Shown piece after piece: positions 9,562 to 17,904 of a DNA stretch of 64,000 bases. Origin of the DNA: Deinococcus aestuarii (GTDB lineage: Bacteria > Deinococcota > Deinococci > Deinococcales > Deinococcaceae); the NCBI RefSeq assembly GCF_018863415.1, contig NZ_JAHKSN010000016.1, forward strand, positions 46,622 through 110,621, given 5' to 3'. The notes under the pieces are model-generated. The model ran no database searches and was not told the origin of the DNA. It saw nothing but the letters and a program-made list of their open reading frames with translations. Position 1 is the first letter of the stretch. Each line of letters begins with the position of its first letter. Made by a program: the position numbers and the translations under genes.

Positions 9562-10605
9562 TCAGCGGGACGGGGAGGGCGGTGGCCCGGTGGAGTCGCG
9601 CACGATCAGGGTGGTGGGAAAGAGAGGGGGCGGCGCGGGCGACACGCCGCGCACGAGGTCGAGCAGCATCCGCACGGCGGCCCCGCCCATCTCGGGAAGC
9701 GGCTGGCGCACGGTGGTCAGGGGCGGGCGGCCCCGCGCGGCGGCCCCCACGTCGTCGTAGCCCACGACCGACAGCTCCCCGGGCACGCGCACCCCGCAAC
9801 CCTCGGCGGCGCGCAGCACTCCCAGGGCCGCCGAGTCGTTGGCCGCGAAGATGGCGGTGGGCGGCTCGGGCAGGCGCAGCAGCTCGTGGGCGGCGCGCTC
9901 CCCGCCCGCCTCGGTGAAGTCCCCGGCGGCCACGTACGGGGGGGAGAGGTCCACGCCCCCCTCCCGCAGCCCGTCGCGCAGGCCGCGTTCGCGCGCCCGG
10001 GATTCCTCGCGGTGGACCCGGGAAGTCTCCGGCCCCCGGATGTACGCCACCCGGCGGTGGCCCAGCGCCAGCAGGTGCCGGGCCACGAGGAGGCCGCCGT
10101 GCGCGTTGTCGCCCCGCACGCTGTAGGGACTCAGGGACCCAGCGGTGACCACCGGCACGGCCCCCTCGAACATCTGGTGCTCGTCCCCGCTGGGCAGGAT
10201 CAGGAGCACCCCGTCGGCGAGGGTGCGCAGCAGGGCCGCCCGCTCGCGCTCCAGGCTCACCCGCCCCGAGGTGGTGAACACCGCCAGATTCATGCCCGCA
10301 TCCTCGGCGGCGCCCAGTGCCCCGTGGAGCAGCTCGGTCACGTAGGGCACCCCGTAGCGCGGGGCCAGCACGCCGATCAGGTTGCTGCGCCGCCCCGCCA
10401 GCCGTCGCGCCGCCGGATTCGCCACGTACCCGGTCTGCTCGACGGCCCGTAGCACCCGCTGCCGCGTTGCCTCGCTCATGCCGGGCTTGCCGTTGATGAC
10501 GTTCGAGGCCGTCATCTTCGATACGCCCGCCAGACGCGCGACATCCGCCAGGGTGGCCGGGGTCGGCGGCGGGGAGAGGGGCGGCGGCGACAAGAGGTCC
10601 GTCAT
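9562..10605 (-). CDS. LacI-family transcriptional regulator of the glycan-uptake operon
   Basis: A 347-residue LacI/GalR protein. The DNA-binding head is at residues about 18-70 (TLADVARLAGVSKMTASNVI, then NPAARRLAGRRSNLIGVL hinge). It is followed by a periplasmic-binding-protein-like effector domain with the usual AIFAANDSAALGVL and VVGYDDVG motifs. It heads the minus-strand operon (binding protein, ABC importer, GH1, GH3) and is divergent from the GH125 gene. A perfect 7+7 palindrome in the shared upstream region (10697-10714) is a good operator candidate, suggesting control of both directions. The effector is probably a sugar released by these enzymes; its identity is not visible. Confidence 0.93.
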   Translation of the reverse strand: MTDLLSPPPLSPPPTPATLADVARLAGVSKMTASNVINGKPGMSEATRQRVLRAVEQTGYVANPAARRLAGRRSNLIGVLAPRYGVPYVTELLHGALGAAEDAGMNLAVFTTSGRVSLERERAALLRTLADGVLLILPSGDEHQMFEGAVPVVTAGSLSPYSVRGDNAHGGLLVARHLLALGHRRVAYIRGPETSRVHREESRARERGLRDGLREGGVDLSPPYVAAGDFTEAGGERAAHELLRLPEPPTAIFAANDSAALGVLRAAEGCGVRVPGELSVVGYDDVGAAARGRPPLTTVRQPLPEMGGAAVRMLLDLVRGVSPAPPPLFPTTLIVRDSTGPPPSPSR

Positions 10606-10696
10606 GGGCGCTCCGGGGTGGAAAGCAGGACCCAGCCAGCGGGACGAAGGGGGCGGAGGACAGGACTCGCCGACAGCCTCGTGCTTAATTAAACTT

Positions 10697-10714
10697 TACT
10701 TTAGCGATAAAGTA
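10697..10714. promoter_or_regulatory. Candidate LacI operator between lacI-type gene and GH125
   Basis: TACTTTAgcgaTAAAGTA is a perfect inverted repeat of seven bases around a four-base centre, in an AT-rich island (CTTAATTAAACTTTACTTT) of otherwise GC-rich DNA. It lies 92 bases upstream of the regulator ATG and 54 bases upstream of the GH125 ATG, so it could cover both divergent promoters. Size and position fit a LacI-family operator; binding is inferred. Confidence 0.6.
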
Positions 10715-10767
10715 GGCTTTTCCCGGGGGCGTGTCAAGGTGCCCCACCTGAGCGGACCCGGCGCACA

Positions 10768-12078
10768 ATGGGCGGTGTGACCCACCCCAGCCTGCAAACC
10801 CCCCTCGACGAGGTGCGGCACGCCTTCGCCGCACGACAGGACGTGGCGCGCGTCTTCGCCCGCTGCCTGCCGAACACCCTGGAGACCACCGTGCGGCCGC
10901 GCGGGGACGGCACGACCTTCGTGGTCACGGGCGACATCCCCGCGATGTGGCTGCGCGACTCGGCGGCGCAGGTGTGGCCGTATCTGGAATGGTGCGCGGG
11001 GGACGCGGAGGTGCGCGCCCTGCTGGGCGGCGTGATCCTCCGGCAGGCGCGGCACCTCCTCGCCGACCCCTACGCCAACGCCTTCAACGCCGAGCCGGAC
11101 GGCGCGGGCCACGCGGGAGACGAACCCACCCGCCATCCCCTCGTGTGGGAGCGCAAGTTCGAGCTGGACTCGCTGTGCTATCCCCTGCGTCTCGCGCACC
11201 GTTACTGGCGGGTGACGGGCGACGCGGGGCCCCTCACGGGGGAGTTTGAGGCCGCCGCCCACGCCGCCCTGGACGTGATGCGCACCGAGCAGCACCACGC
11301 CGAACGCAGCCGCTACACCTTCTTCCGCCCGGGCGACGTGGCCCCCACCGACAACCTGCCGAATGGGGGGGAGGGAAATCCAGTGGGCTACACCGGCATG
11401 GTCTGGTCCGCCTTCCGTCCCAGCGACGACGCCTGCGAGCGCAATTACCACGTCCCCGGCAACATGATGGCGGTCGTGGAGTTGCGTCACCTCGCCGAGA
11501 TCGCGCGGGAGGTGTGGGGGGACGAGACCTTCGCGGGCGAGGCGCTGGCCCTGGCGGGCGAGATCGAGCGCGGCATCGAGACCCACGCGGTCGTCGAGCA
11601 CCCCACCTTCGGGCGGGTGTATGCCTACGAGACCGACGGGCTGGGGAATCACGTCCTGATGGACGACGCCAACGTGCCGAGCCTGCTCTCGGTCCCCTAC
11701 CTGGGCTACCGCCCGGCGGAGGACGAGACGTACCGCCACACCCGCGCCTTCGTGTTGAGCCCGGACAACCCGTATTTCTACCGGGGAACGTTCGCGGAAG
11801 GGATCGGCAGCCCGCACACGCCCGCGCCGCACGTCTGGCCCATCGCGCTTGCCATGCGGGGGCTGACCGCCACCGACGCGGGCGAGCGGGACGCCATGCT
11901 GGACACCCTCGTCGGGACAACGGCGGGCACGGACCTGATGCACGAGAGCTTCCACCCGGACGACCCGGCGGTCTTCACCCGCGAGTGGTTCGGCTGGGCC
12001 AACAGCCTCTTCAGCGAGCTGGTGCTGCGCCGCCTGGAGGACGGACGGCCCGCCTCAGCGCCCACCCGCGAGCCTTGA
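10768..12078 (+). CDS. GH125 exo-alpha-1,6-mannosidase
   Basis: A 436-residue member of GH125 (formerly DUF1237), metal-independent inverting exo-alpha-1,6-mannosidases. Diagnostic motifs: TGDIPAMWLRDSAAQVWPYL near residue 55, the RPSDDAC motif, and the YRGTFAEGIGSPHTP segment near the C-terminus. No signal peptide, so it acts on imported mannosides. The ATG at 10768 is used; a GTG three codons later is an equally possible start. It is divergent from the LacI gene and its 3' end overlaps the convergent NagZ-like gene by 24 bases. A mannosidase beside a hexosaminidase and beta-glycosidases suggests degradation of N-glycan- or mannan-like material. Confidence 0.92.
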   Translation: MGGVTHPSLQTPLDEVRHAFAARQDVARVFARCLPNTLETTVRPRGDGTTFVVTGDIPAMWLRDSAAQVWPYLEWCAGDAEVRALLGGVILRQARHLLADPYANAFNAEPDGAGHAGDEPTRHPLVWERKFELDSLCYPLRLAHRYWRVTGDAGPLTGEFEAAAHAALDVMRTEQHHAERSRYTFFRPGDVAPTDNLPNGGEGNPVGYTGMVWSAFRPSDDACERNYHVPGNMMAVVELRHLAEIAREVWGDETFAGEALALAGEIERGIETHAVVEHPTFGRVYAYETDGLGNHVLMDDANVPSLLSVPYLGYRPAEDETYRHTRAFVLSPDNPYFYRGTFAEGIGSPHTPAPHVWPIALAMRGLTATDAGERDAMLDTLVGTTAGTDLMHESFHPDDPAVFTREWFGWANSLFSELVLRRLEDGRPASAPTREP

Positions 12079-13527
12079 CACGGCGGCCCGCAGGCTCGCG
12101 GGTTGGAAGCCGAAGGTGTTCAGGGCGGGCAGCGGCACCCCGCCGCTCAGCTCCGGGTTCCAGAGGTTGACGTGCAGGGCGCGCGGGTGAGCGGCGAGCC
12201 CGCGGGCCAACTCCACCTCGGCGCCCAGCGCGACCCGGCGGGCGGTGAAGAGGACGGCGGCGCTGAAGTCTGAGGCGTCTCCGCCCACGTCCAGCCCCGC
12301 CGCACCGTAGGGCACGACCTCACACGCCGGGAAATGCTCACGGAGCAGCGCAGTCAACTCCGGCGCGAGCGGCACCCGGTCGCTCGCGGCCCCGCCGTCG
12401 GAGAACTCGGGCACGAGGGCGAGGAGGCGCTGCTCCCGCGCGAGGGGGAGCGGGACCTCACCCCGCACCCGCACGGCGGCACGCGCGGCGTCCTCGATGT
12501 CGCGCCACACGCTTTCGTCTCCCAGCAAGCCCTCCAGCGCGCGGGGGTCGGGCTCGGGAAAGGGGAAGCGGGCGAGGGCCGCGCGCCAGCGCCGCAGGCT
12601 GCGGGCCACTGCCTCGTCCCCCGGCGGCGCGGCGGCGAAGTCGCGCACCACGGGCTCCTGCCCCGCGAGGTCGGGAGTAAAAATCAGCGCGTGGTCGGCC
12701 CCGGCCTCGATGCTCAAACGGGCCGACTCGGCCTGAGGGTAGAGGTCCAGCAGGGCGCCCATGTGCAGGGCGTCGGTGTACACCAGCCCGCCAAAGCCCA
12801 GCCGGGAACGCAGGTCGCCCAGGATGCGCGTGCTGACCGTGGCGGGCTCGGGCGCAATGCGCGGCAGCAGCAGGTGGGCCGTCATGATGGTCTGAAGCCC
12901 GTCTTGAATGGCCGCCCGGAACGGCGCGAGTTCCACCGCGTCGAGGCTGGCCTGAGTGCGGTCCAGCGTCGGCAGGGCGAGATGCGAGTCCACGTCGGCG
13001 TCGCCGTGGCCGGGGTAGTGCTTGGCGACCGCCATCACCCCCGCCGCGTGGTGCCCGCGCAGGAACGCGAGGCCGTGGCGGGTCACGACCTCCGGCGCCG
13101 TCCCGAACGCCCGCTCCCCGATCACCGGGTTGAGCGGATTGGTGTTCACGTCGAGCAGCGGCGCGAAGTTGACGTTGATGCCCAGGGCCCGCAGCCCCCG
13201 GGCCATGCCGTGCGAGATGCGCCCCGTCCGCCCCGGGTCGTCCCCCTCGCCCAGCACGCGCCCGCCCGGCGAGACGGGCAGCCCCGGCAGCCGCACGACC
13301 GACCCGCCCTCCTGGTCGATGCTCACGAGCAGGTCCGGGCCCAGTACCCCGCGCAGGTCGGTCACCAGCCGCGCCACGTCCTCCAGCCGCGTGAGGCTCC
13401 CGCGAAAGAGGCACACGCCGCCGACCGGGTGCCGCTCGAAAAACCGCCGCTCCGCCGGGCCGAGGGGGTGCATGGGCAGGCTGACCGTGAGCAGCTTGCG
13501 GGGGTCGGACGCGGTGGGGGCTGTCAT
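12055..13527 (-). CDS. nagZ: GH3 NagZ-type beta-N-acetylhexosaminidase
   Basis: A 490-residue two-domain GH3 enzyme of the NagZ/YbbD type. The TIM barrel carries SIDQEGGSVVRLPG, the catalytic loop KHYPGHGDADVDSH (His-Asp dyad) and the nucleophile in YTDALHMGALLDLY. About 150 C-terminal residues form the second domain. The ATG at 13527 is chosen; an ATG six codons earlier (13545) is possible, and neither has a strong ribosome site. The frame reaching 14064 is shadow. No signal peptide. Expected activity is removal of terminal GlcNAc from peptidoglycan, chitin or N-glycan fragments, feeding the NagB-like and GlcNAc-kinase-like genes 2-4 kb downstream. It overlaps GH125 tail to tail. Confidence 0.9.
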   Translation of the reverse strand: MTAPTASDPRKLLTVSLPMHPLGPAERRFFERHPVGGVCLFRGSLTRLEDVARLVTDLRGVLGPDLLVSIDQEGGSVVRLPGLPVSPGGRVLGEGDDPGRTGRISHGMARGLRALGINVNFAPLLDVNTNPLNPVIGERAFGTAPEVVTRHGLAFLRGHHAAGVMAVAKHYPGHGDADVDSHLALPTLDRTQASLDAVELAPFRAAIQDGLQTIMTAHLLLPRIAPEPATVSTRILGDLRSRLGFGGLVYTDALHMGALLDLYPQAESARLSIEAGADHALIFTPDLAGQEPVVRDFAAAPPGDEAVARSLRRWRAALARFPFPEPDPRALEGLLGDESVWRDIEDAARAAVRVRGEVPLPLAREQRLLALVPEFSDGGAASDRVPLAPELTALLREHFPACEVVPYGAAGLDVGGDASDFSAAVLFTARRVALGAEVELARGLAAHPRALHVNLWNPELSGGVPLPALNTFGFQPASLRAAVSRLAGGR

Positions 13528-13667
13528 GTCCGCAGGGTGACGCATAAGTCGGTGGGGCGGCAACCGGGCACACGACGGTCTCTGTCCCCACCAACAGCCT
13601 GAGGACGCTACCCCCGGGGGCGGGTTTCCCCGAGGTCCTGGCCCAACCCCGACGGCGAGCCACGACC

Positions 13668-13696
13668 TTGACAGCTCCCTTCCTTTATGTAACAGT
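13668..13696 (+). promoter_or_regulatory. Probable promoter of the Rrf2 / reductase pair
   Basis: A consensus -35 TTGACA at 13668-13673 lies 32 bases before the Rrf2-type ATG. The AT-rich stretch TTTATGTAACAG at 13684-13695 is the likely -10 region, though no hexamer at exact 17-base spacing is perfect. The short distance leaves little or no leader. GTAACAGTTGC within it is a near-palindrome and may be an autoregulatory site. Confidence 0.45.
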
Positions 13697-13705
13697 TGCG
13701 GTGTC

Positions 13706-14167
13706 ATGAATTTCGACAGCCGACTCTCCGGCGTGCTCCATCTGCTGCTGCATCTGATGGAGTCCCGGCAGGCCATTCCCTCCGGGCGCCTCGCCACCGC
13801 CCTGAACAGCAACCCCGTGGTGGTCCGCCGCACGATGGCCGGGTTGCGGGACGCGGGCCTCGTCACCTCCGAAAAGGGGCACGGCGGCGGCTGGCGCCTG
13901 GCCTGCGACCCGGCCCGGACGACCCTGCTGGACGTGTACCGGGCCCTGGGCTCGCCCACCCTGTTCGCCGTCGGCAACCGCTCGCAGAGCCCGACCTGCC
14001 TGATCGAGCAGGCCGTCAACGCGGCCCTGGACGACACCTTGCGGGAGGCCGGGACCCTGATCACCGCGCGGCTCCAGACCCTGACGCTGGCGGCCCTGGC
14101 GAGCGACTTCCAGTCCCGCCGTCAATTGTCCCTCTGTGCTCCCCAGGAGAACACCCATGCTGTATGA
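13706..14167 (+). CDS. Rrf2-family transcriptional regulator
   Basis: A 153-residue Rrf2-type winged-helix protein. The N-terminal helix-turn-helix includes IPSGRLATALNSNPVVVRRT and the wing GLVTSEKGHGGGWRLA, both typical of the family. The cysteines (in RLACD, PTCLIEQ and LSLCAP) are not arranged like the iron-sulfur cluster of IscR or NsrR, so it is closer to the YwnA-like redox or electrophile sensors. The gene overlaps the following reductase by 11 bases, which makes that enzyme its likely target. The signal is unknown; thiol stress is a reasonable guess from the partner. Confidence 0.88.
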   Translation: MNFDSRLSGVLHLLLHLMESRQAIPSGRLATALNSNPVVVRRTMAGLRDAGLVTSEKGHGGGWRLACDPARTTLLDVYRALGSPTLFAVGNRSQSPTCLIEQAVNAALDDTLREAGTLITARLQTLTLAALASDFQSRRQLSLCAPQENTHAV

Positions 14168-15086
14168 CGCTCTGGTGATCGGTGGCAGCTACGCCGGGCT
14201 GTCCGGCGCGATGCAAGTCGCCCGCAGTGGCCGCCCCGTCTGCGTCCTCGACGGCGGGAGGCCCCGCAACCGCTTCGCCGCCCACTCGCACGGCTTTTTC
14301 GGTCAGGACGGGCAGGCCCCCCTCCAGATGATCGCCCGTGCCCGCGCCGACCTCGCGGCCTACCCCAACGTGACCCTGCTGGACACCCTGGCGACCCGTG
14401 CCCGCCGTGACGGGGACGCTTTTTCCGTCACCCTCGCCTCCGGGGGGACCCTCCGCGCCCGGAAACTGCTGCTGGCCTACGGGGTCGTGGACCTGTTGCC
14501 CGACCTGCCGGGCGTGGCCGAGCGCTGGGGACAGACCGTGCTGCACTGCCCGTACTGCCACGGCTACGAGGTCCGGGGCCGAAGGCTGGGCGTGCTGGGC
14601 GTGCTGCCGCAGTCCACCCACCAGGCGCTGCTGATCTCGGACTGGGGCCCCGTCAACTTCTTCCTGAACGGCGGGCCCCCGCCGGATGCCGTGACGCTGG
14701 CGAAGTTCGCCCAACGCGGGATCACGGTCGAGCCCGCGCCGATCCTGGGGCTGGAGGGTGAGGCCCCGGCGCTGGAGGGCGTGCGGCTCACGGACGGTCG
14801 CCTCGTCCCCGTGGGCGCCCTGTTTCTGGCGTCACGCGTCCGTCCGGCCAGTGACCTCGCCGAGCAACTGGGCTGCGCCCCCGTGGACGGCCCGCAGGGA
14901 CCGCTGATCCAGACGGACGCGGGCAAGCAGACCAGCGTGCCGGGCGTGTACGCGGCGGGCGACCTCACGCCGGGCATCGGCAACGCCTCGATGGCCGCCG
15001 CCGACGGGGTGTTCGCCGGAGCCTCGCTGCACCAGTCCCTGATCTTCGGGCCGCTCTCGGCGCCGGAGCGGGTGGCCTCGGACTGA
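14157..15086 (+). CDS. Thioredoxin-reductase-like FAD/NAD(P) oxidoreductase
   Basis: A 309-residue flavoprotein of the thioredoxin reductase fold. It has the FAD-binding GGSYAGLSGAMQVARSG, an active-site CPYC (Cys131, Cys134) in LHCPYCHGYEVRGRRLGVLG, and the C-terminal FAD motif VYAAGDLT. Classical TrxB has CATC, whereas the PYCHGYE form marks a related group whose electron acceptor is mostly uncharacterised. The start at 14157 is set by AGGAGA seven bases upstream and overlaps the regulator gene. Probably reduces a low-molecular-weight disulfide or a thioredoxin-like partner under control of the Rrf2 protein. Confidence 0.9.
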   Translation: MLYDALVIGGSYAGLSGAMQVARSGRPVCVLDGGRPRNRFAAHSHGFFGQDGQAPLQMIARARADLAAYPNVTLLDTLATRARRDGDAFSVTLASGGTLRARKLLLAYGVVDLLPDLPGVAERWGQTVLHCPYCHGYEVRGRRLGVLGVLPQSTHQALLISDWGPVNFFLNGGPPPDAVTLAKFAQRGITVEPAPILGLEGEAPALEGVRLTDGRLVPVGALFLASRVRPASDLAEQLGCAPVDGPQGPLIQTDAGKQTSVPGVYAAGDLTPGIGNASMAAADGVFAGASLHQSLIFGPLSAPERVASD

Positions 15087-15183
15087 TCTCAAACCGCAGA
15101 ACTGTTGCCCCCTCGGGACGCGACTCGGGCCGCGTTCGGCGCCCCGCCGCGTCCTTTCCCCTTGACCCTCTGGAGGACCCAAG

Positions 15184-15840
15184 ATGAACGAGCAAACAGG
15201 CGACCCCTCCCTCCCGTCCACCGCCCAGGCGTACTGGGAGCAGCGGTACCAGGACCACCCCCGGCCCTGGACCGGACGACCCAACGCCATCCTGGCGCGG
15301 TGGGTGGAAGCGCTGACGCCGGGCACCGCCCTCGACCTGGGGTGCAGCGAAGGCAACAGCGCCGTGTGGCTGGCCGGGCGGGGCTGGCAGGTGACCGGCG
15401 TGGACATCTCGGCCACGGCCCTGGAACGCGCCGCCCGGCACGCCGCCGACGCGGGGGTGGGCGCCCGCACCCACTTCGAGCAGCACGATCTGGAAGTGAG
15501 CTTCCCGGCGGGGCAGTTCGGTCTGGTCTACGCGCTCTACCTGCAATCGCCCGTCGCGTTTCCCCGGGACGCGGTGCTGCGGCGGGCCGCCGACGCCGTG
15601 GCCCCCGGTGGGCTGCTGCTGGTGATCGAGCACGCCTCGGCGCCCTCCTGGGTGAGAGAGCCGAAGGTCCAGTACCCGACCGCGCGGGAGGCACTCGACT
15701 CCATCGGCCTGGACCTCGCCGGGTGGGACCTTCTCTTTCTGGGGACCCCGGAACGTGCCGTGACCGAAACGACCAGCCCGGACGGTCAGCCGGGCACGAT
15801 CAGGGACAACATCATCGCGCTTCGGCGGTTGGGGCCCTGA
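15184..15840 (+). CDS. Class I SAM-dependent methyltransferase
   Basis: A 218-residue Rossmann-fold methyltransferase. Motif I is ALDLGCSEGNSAVWLA, the acidic residue after strand beta-2 is in VTGVDIS, and later motifs include the APGGLLLVIEH strand. The family resembles TehB/UbiE-like small-molecule methyltransferases, some of which methylate oxyanions or thiols. It has a GGAGGA ribosome site seven bases before the ATG and follows the reductase by about 100 bases, possibly the same transcription unit. The substrate cannot be assigned. Confidence 0.88.
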   Translation: MNEQTGDPSLPSTAQAYWEQRYQDHPRPWTGRPNAILARWVEALTPGTALDLGCSEGNSAVWLAGRGWQVTGVDISATALERAARHAADAGVGARTHFEQHDLEVSFPAGQFGLVYALYLQSPVAFPRDAVLRRAADAVAPGGLLLVIEHASAPSWVREPKVQYPTAREALDSIGLDLAGWDLLFLGTPERAVTETTSPDGQPGTIRDNIIALRRLGP

Positions 15841-15913
15841 CGACGGCGAAGGAGCCCGGCCCCGCCGGAACTCGTCTCGACCAGCGCCCGACGCAGTAGC
15901 ATCAATCACCCTT

Positions 15914-17197
15914 ATGGCGAGCATCAAGCTGGCATACATCGGCGGGGGCAGCACCCGCGCGCCGGGCACGGTAGCGTCGTTCATCCGGCAATCGGAGAAG
16001 TTCGCGGGGTCGGAGATCGTCCTCTTGGACCTCGACGCGGGGCGGCTGGACCTCGTGCGGCGGCTCGCGGAGCGGATGATCGAGGCGTGCGGCGCCGACC
16101 TGCGGGTGACGGCGACCACCGACCGCGAGGCCGCGCTTCAGGGCTGCGACGGGGTGCTGTCGAGCTTCCGGCCCGGCGGCTTCGAGGCGCGGGCGCTCGA
16201 CGAACGGATTCCCCTGTCGCACGGCGCCATCGGGCAGGAGACGCAGGGGGCGGGGGGCTTTTTCATGGCGCTGCGGGCGCTGCACGTCACGCGCGGGCTG
16301 GTCTCGGACATGGCGCGGCTGTGCCCGGGGGCGACCCTCTTCAACTACACCAACCCCGTCAACATCGTCGCGCAGGCGGTGGCCGACCACTCGGACGTGC
16401 CCGTGATCTCGCTGTGCGAGGGGCCCATCGTGTTCCCGCTCGAACTCGCGGAGATGGCGGGCCTCGACCCGGCGCGGGTGCGGGCCACGATGGTCGGCCT
16501 CAACCACGCCTGCTGGAGCGTGGAGGCCAAGTATGACGGAGAACCGCTGCTGCCGCTCCTCGAACGCGCGCTGGAGGAGGGTGTGCCCGACCCCTGGGAC
16601 CGCCGCCTCCTGCACCTCGCCGTCACGATGGATTCCCTGCCCGCCTCGTACATGAAGTATTACTTCTACGAGGCGGACATGCTCGCCGAGCTGCGCGCCA
16701 GGTCCACCACGCGCGCCCAGGACATCCTCGCGGAGGTGCCCGACTACTGGGCGCACTACCGCGAGCAGGTGCAGGCCCCGGAGCCCACCCTCGACCCGGC
16801 CCGCTCGCGCGGCGGCATCTTCGAGCTGGAGGTCGCGGTGGACGTGATGGACGCGATGTTCAACGACCGGGGCGAGGTGTGGCCGTGCAACGTGGTGAAC
16901 GGCGGGGCCATCGCCGACTTCCCGGACGGGCAGGTGGTGGAGGTGCCGTGCCTGGTGGACCGCCGGGGGGCGCGCCCGCTGACCGGCTTCCGGGTGCCGC
17001 CCCCCGTGCGCGGGCTGCTGGACGCCCTCGGCGAGTACCAGCAACTCGCGGCGGACGCGGGGTGGCACGGGTCGCGTCAGGACGCCCTGCGCGCCCTCGT
17101 CAACAATCCGCTCGTCCGCACGCTGCCCCTCGCCGAGCGGCTGTACGACGACCTCGCGCGGGCACACCGCCCGTACCTGCCGGAGCGGCTGTGGTGA
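15914..17197 (+). CDS. GH4 NAD-dependent glycosidase (6-phospho-beta-glucosidase type)
   Basis: A 427-residue GH4 enzyme. These use NAD and a divalent metal and cleave by an oxidation-elimination route. Visible are the N-terminal NAD fold KLAYIGGGSTRAPG, the metal-site cysteine in SLCEGP (about residue 168; alpha-galactosidases have CHS there), the NYTNPVN motif and the metal-binding His in GLNHACW. A TAGCAT hexamer 12 bases before the ATG and the lack of a ribosome site suggest a nearly leaderless transcript. The stop overlaps the NagB-like gene by four bases. With NagB and a sugar kinase downstream, it may release glucosamine- or GlcNAc-type units; that is inference. Confidence 0.9.
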   Translation: MASIKLAYIGGGSTRAPGTVASFIRQSEKFAGSEIVLLDLDAGRLDLVRRLAERMIEACGADLRVTATTDREAALQGCDGVLSSFRPGGFEARALDERIPLSHGAIGQETQGAGGFFMALRALHVTRGLVSDMARLCPGATLFNYTNPVNIVAQAVADHSDVPVISLCEGPIVFPLELAEMAGLDPARVRATMVGLNHACWSVEAKYDGEPLLPLLERALEEGVPDPWDRRLLHLAVTMDSLPASYMKYYFYEADMLAELRARSTTRAQDILAEVPDYWAHYREQVQAPEPTLDPARSRGGIFELEVAVDVMDAMFNDRGEVWPCNVVNGGAIADFPDGQVVEVPCLVDRRGARPLTGFRVPPPVRGLLDALGEYQQLAADAGWHGSRQDALRALVNNPLVRTLPLAERLYDDLARAHRPYLPERLW

Positions 17198-17904
17198 AGG
17201 TGGAGGTGCTGGAGAATGCAGACGCCCTCGCCCGCCGTGCCGCCGACCTCATCGGGGACGCGGTGCGGGCCAATCCGGCGCTCTCGGTCCTCGTCGCCAC
17301 CGGCAACACCCCGATGGCGACGTACGCGGAGCTGGCCCGGCGGGGGCTGGACGCTGCACGCCTGACCGCCGTGCAGCTCGACGAGTACCTCGGCGTAGGC
17401 GAGGACGACCCGCGCTCGCTGTGGGGATGGATGCGCCGCGCCTTCGTGGAGCCGCTGGGGGTGCGGAAGGTCGTCCGGCTGGGAGGCGGAATCTTCGACC
17501 CCGACACGGCCTGCCGCCGCTACGGGGCGGAAGTCTCGGCCCTCGGCGGGATCGACCTCGCGGTCCTGGGGCTCGGGCCGAACGGGCACCTGGGCTTCAA
17601 CGAGCCGCCGTGCGGGCGGGGCGCGCCGACGCGGGTGGTGACGCTGACGCCCGAGAGCCTGGCGAGCAACGCCGGGTACTGGGAGGGGCGGGCGGTGCCC
17701 CGGCGGGCCCTGACGGCGGGGATGGACGTGATCCTGTCCGCGCGCCAGCTTCTGCTCCTCGTGAGCGGCGAGCACAAACGGGACATCCTCGCCCGCACCT
17801 TGAAGGAGCCGCCCACGCCCGGGGTGCCCGCCTCGTGGCTCCAGGGGACGCGGGCGACGGTCCTGGCCGACCGCGCCGCGTGGACCGGGACGGCCCCCGC
17901 GTGA
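17194..17904 (+). CDS. nagB: Glucosamine-6-phosphate deaminase
   Basis: A 236-residue NagB/6-phosphogluconolactonase-fold isomerase. Motifs: LVATGNTPMATYAEL (phosphate loop), TAVQLDEYLG (catalytic Asp), and LAVLGLGPNGHLGFNEP, the last being characteristic of NagB rather than of phosphogluconolactonase. It converts glucosamine-6-P to fructose-6-P and ammonia. The GTG start at 17194 overlaps the GH4 stop (GTGA); the longer frame from 16879 is shadow. It is slightly shorter than E. coli NagB and lacks its allosteric C-terminus. It overlaps the next kinase gene by four bases, so the three genes are one operon. No nagA is seen in the window. Confidence 0.85.
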   Translation: MKVEVLENADALARRAADLIGDAVRANPALSVLVATGNTPMATYAELARRGLDAARLTAVQLDEYLGVGEDDPRSLWGWMRRAFVEPLGVRKVVRLGGGIFDPDTACRRYGAEVSALGGIDLAVLGLGPNGHLGFNEPPCGRGAPTRVVTLTPESLASNAGYWEGRAVPRRALTAGMDVILSARQLLLLVSGEHKRDILARTLKEPPTPGVPASWLQGTRATVLADRAAWTGTAPA

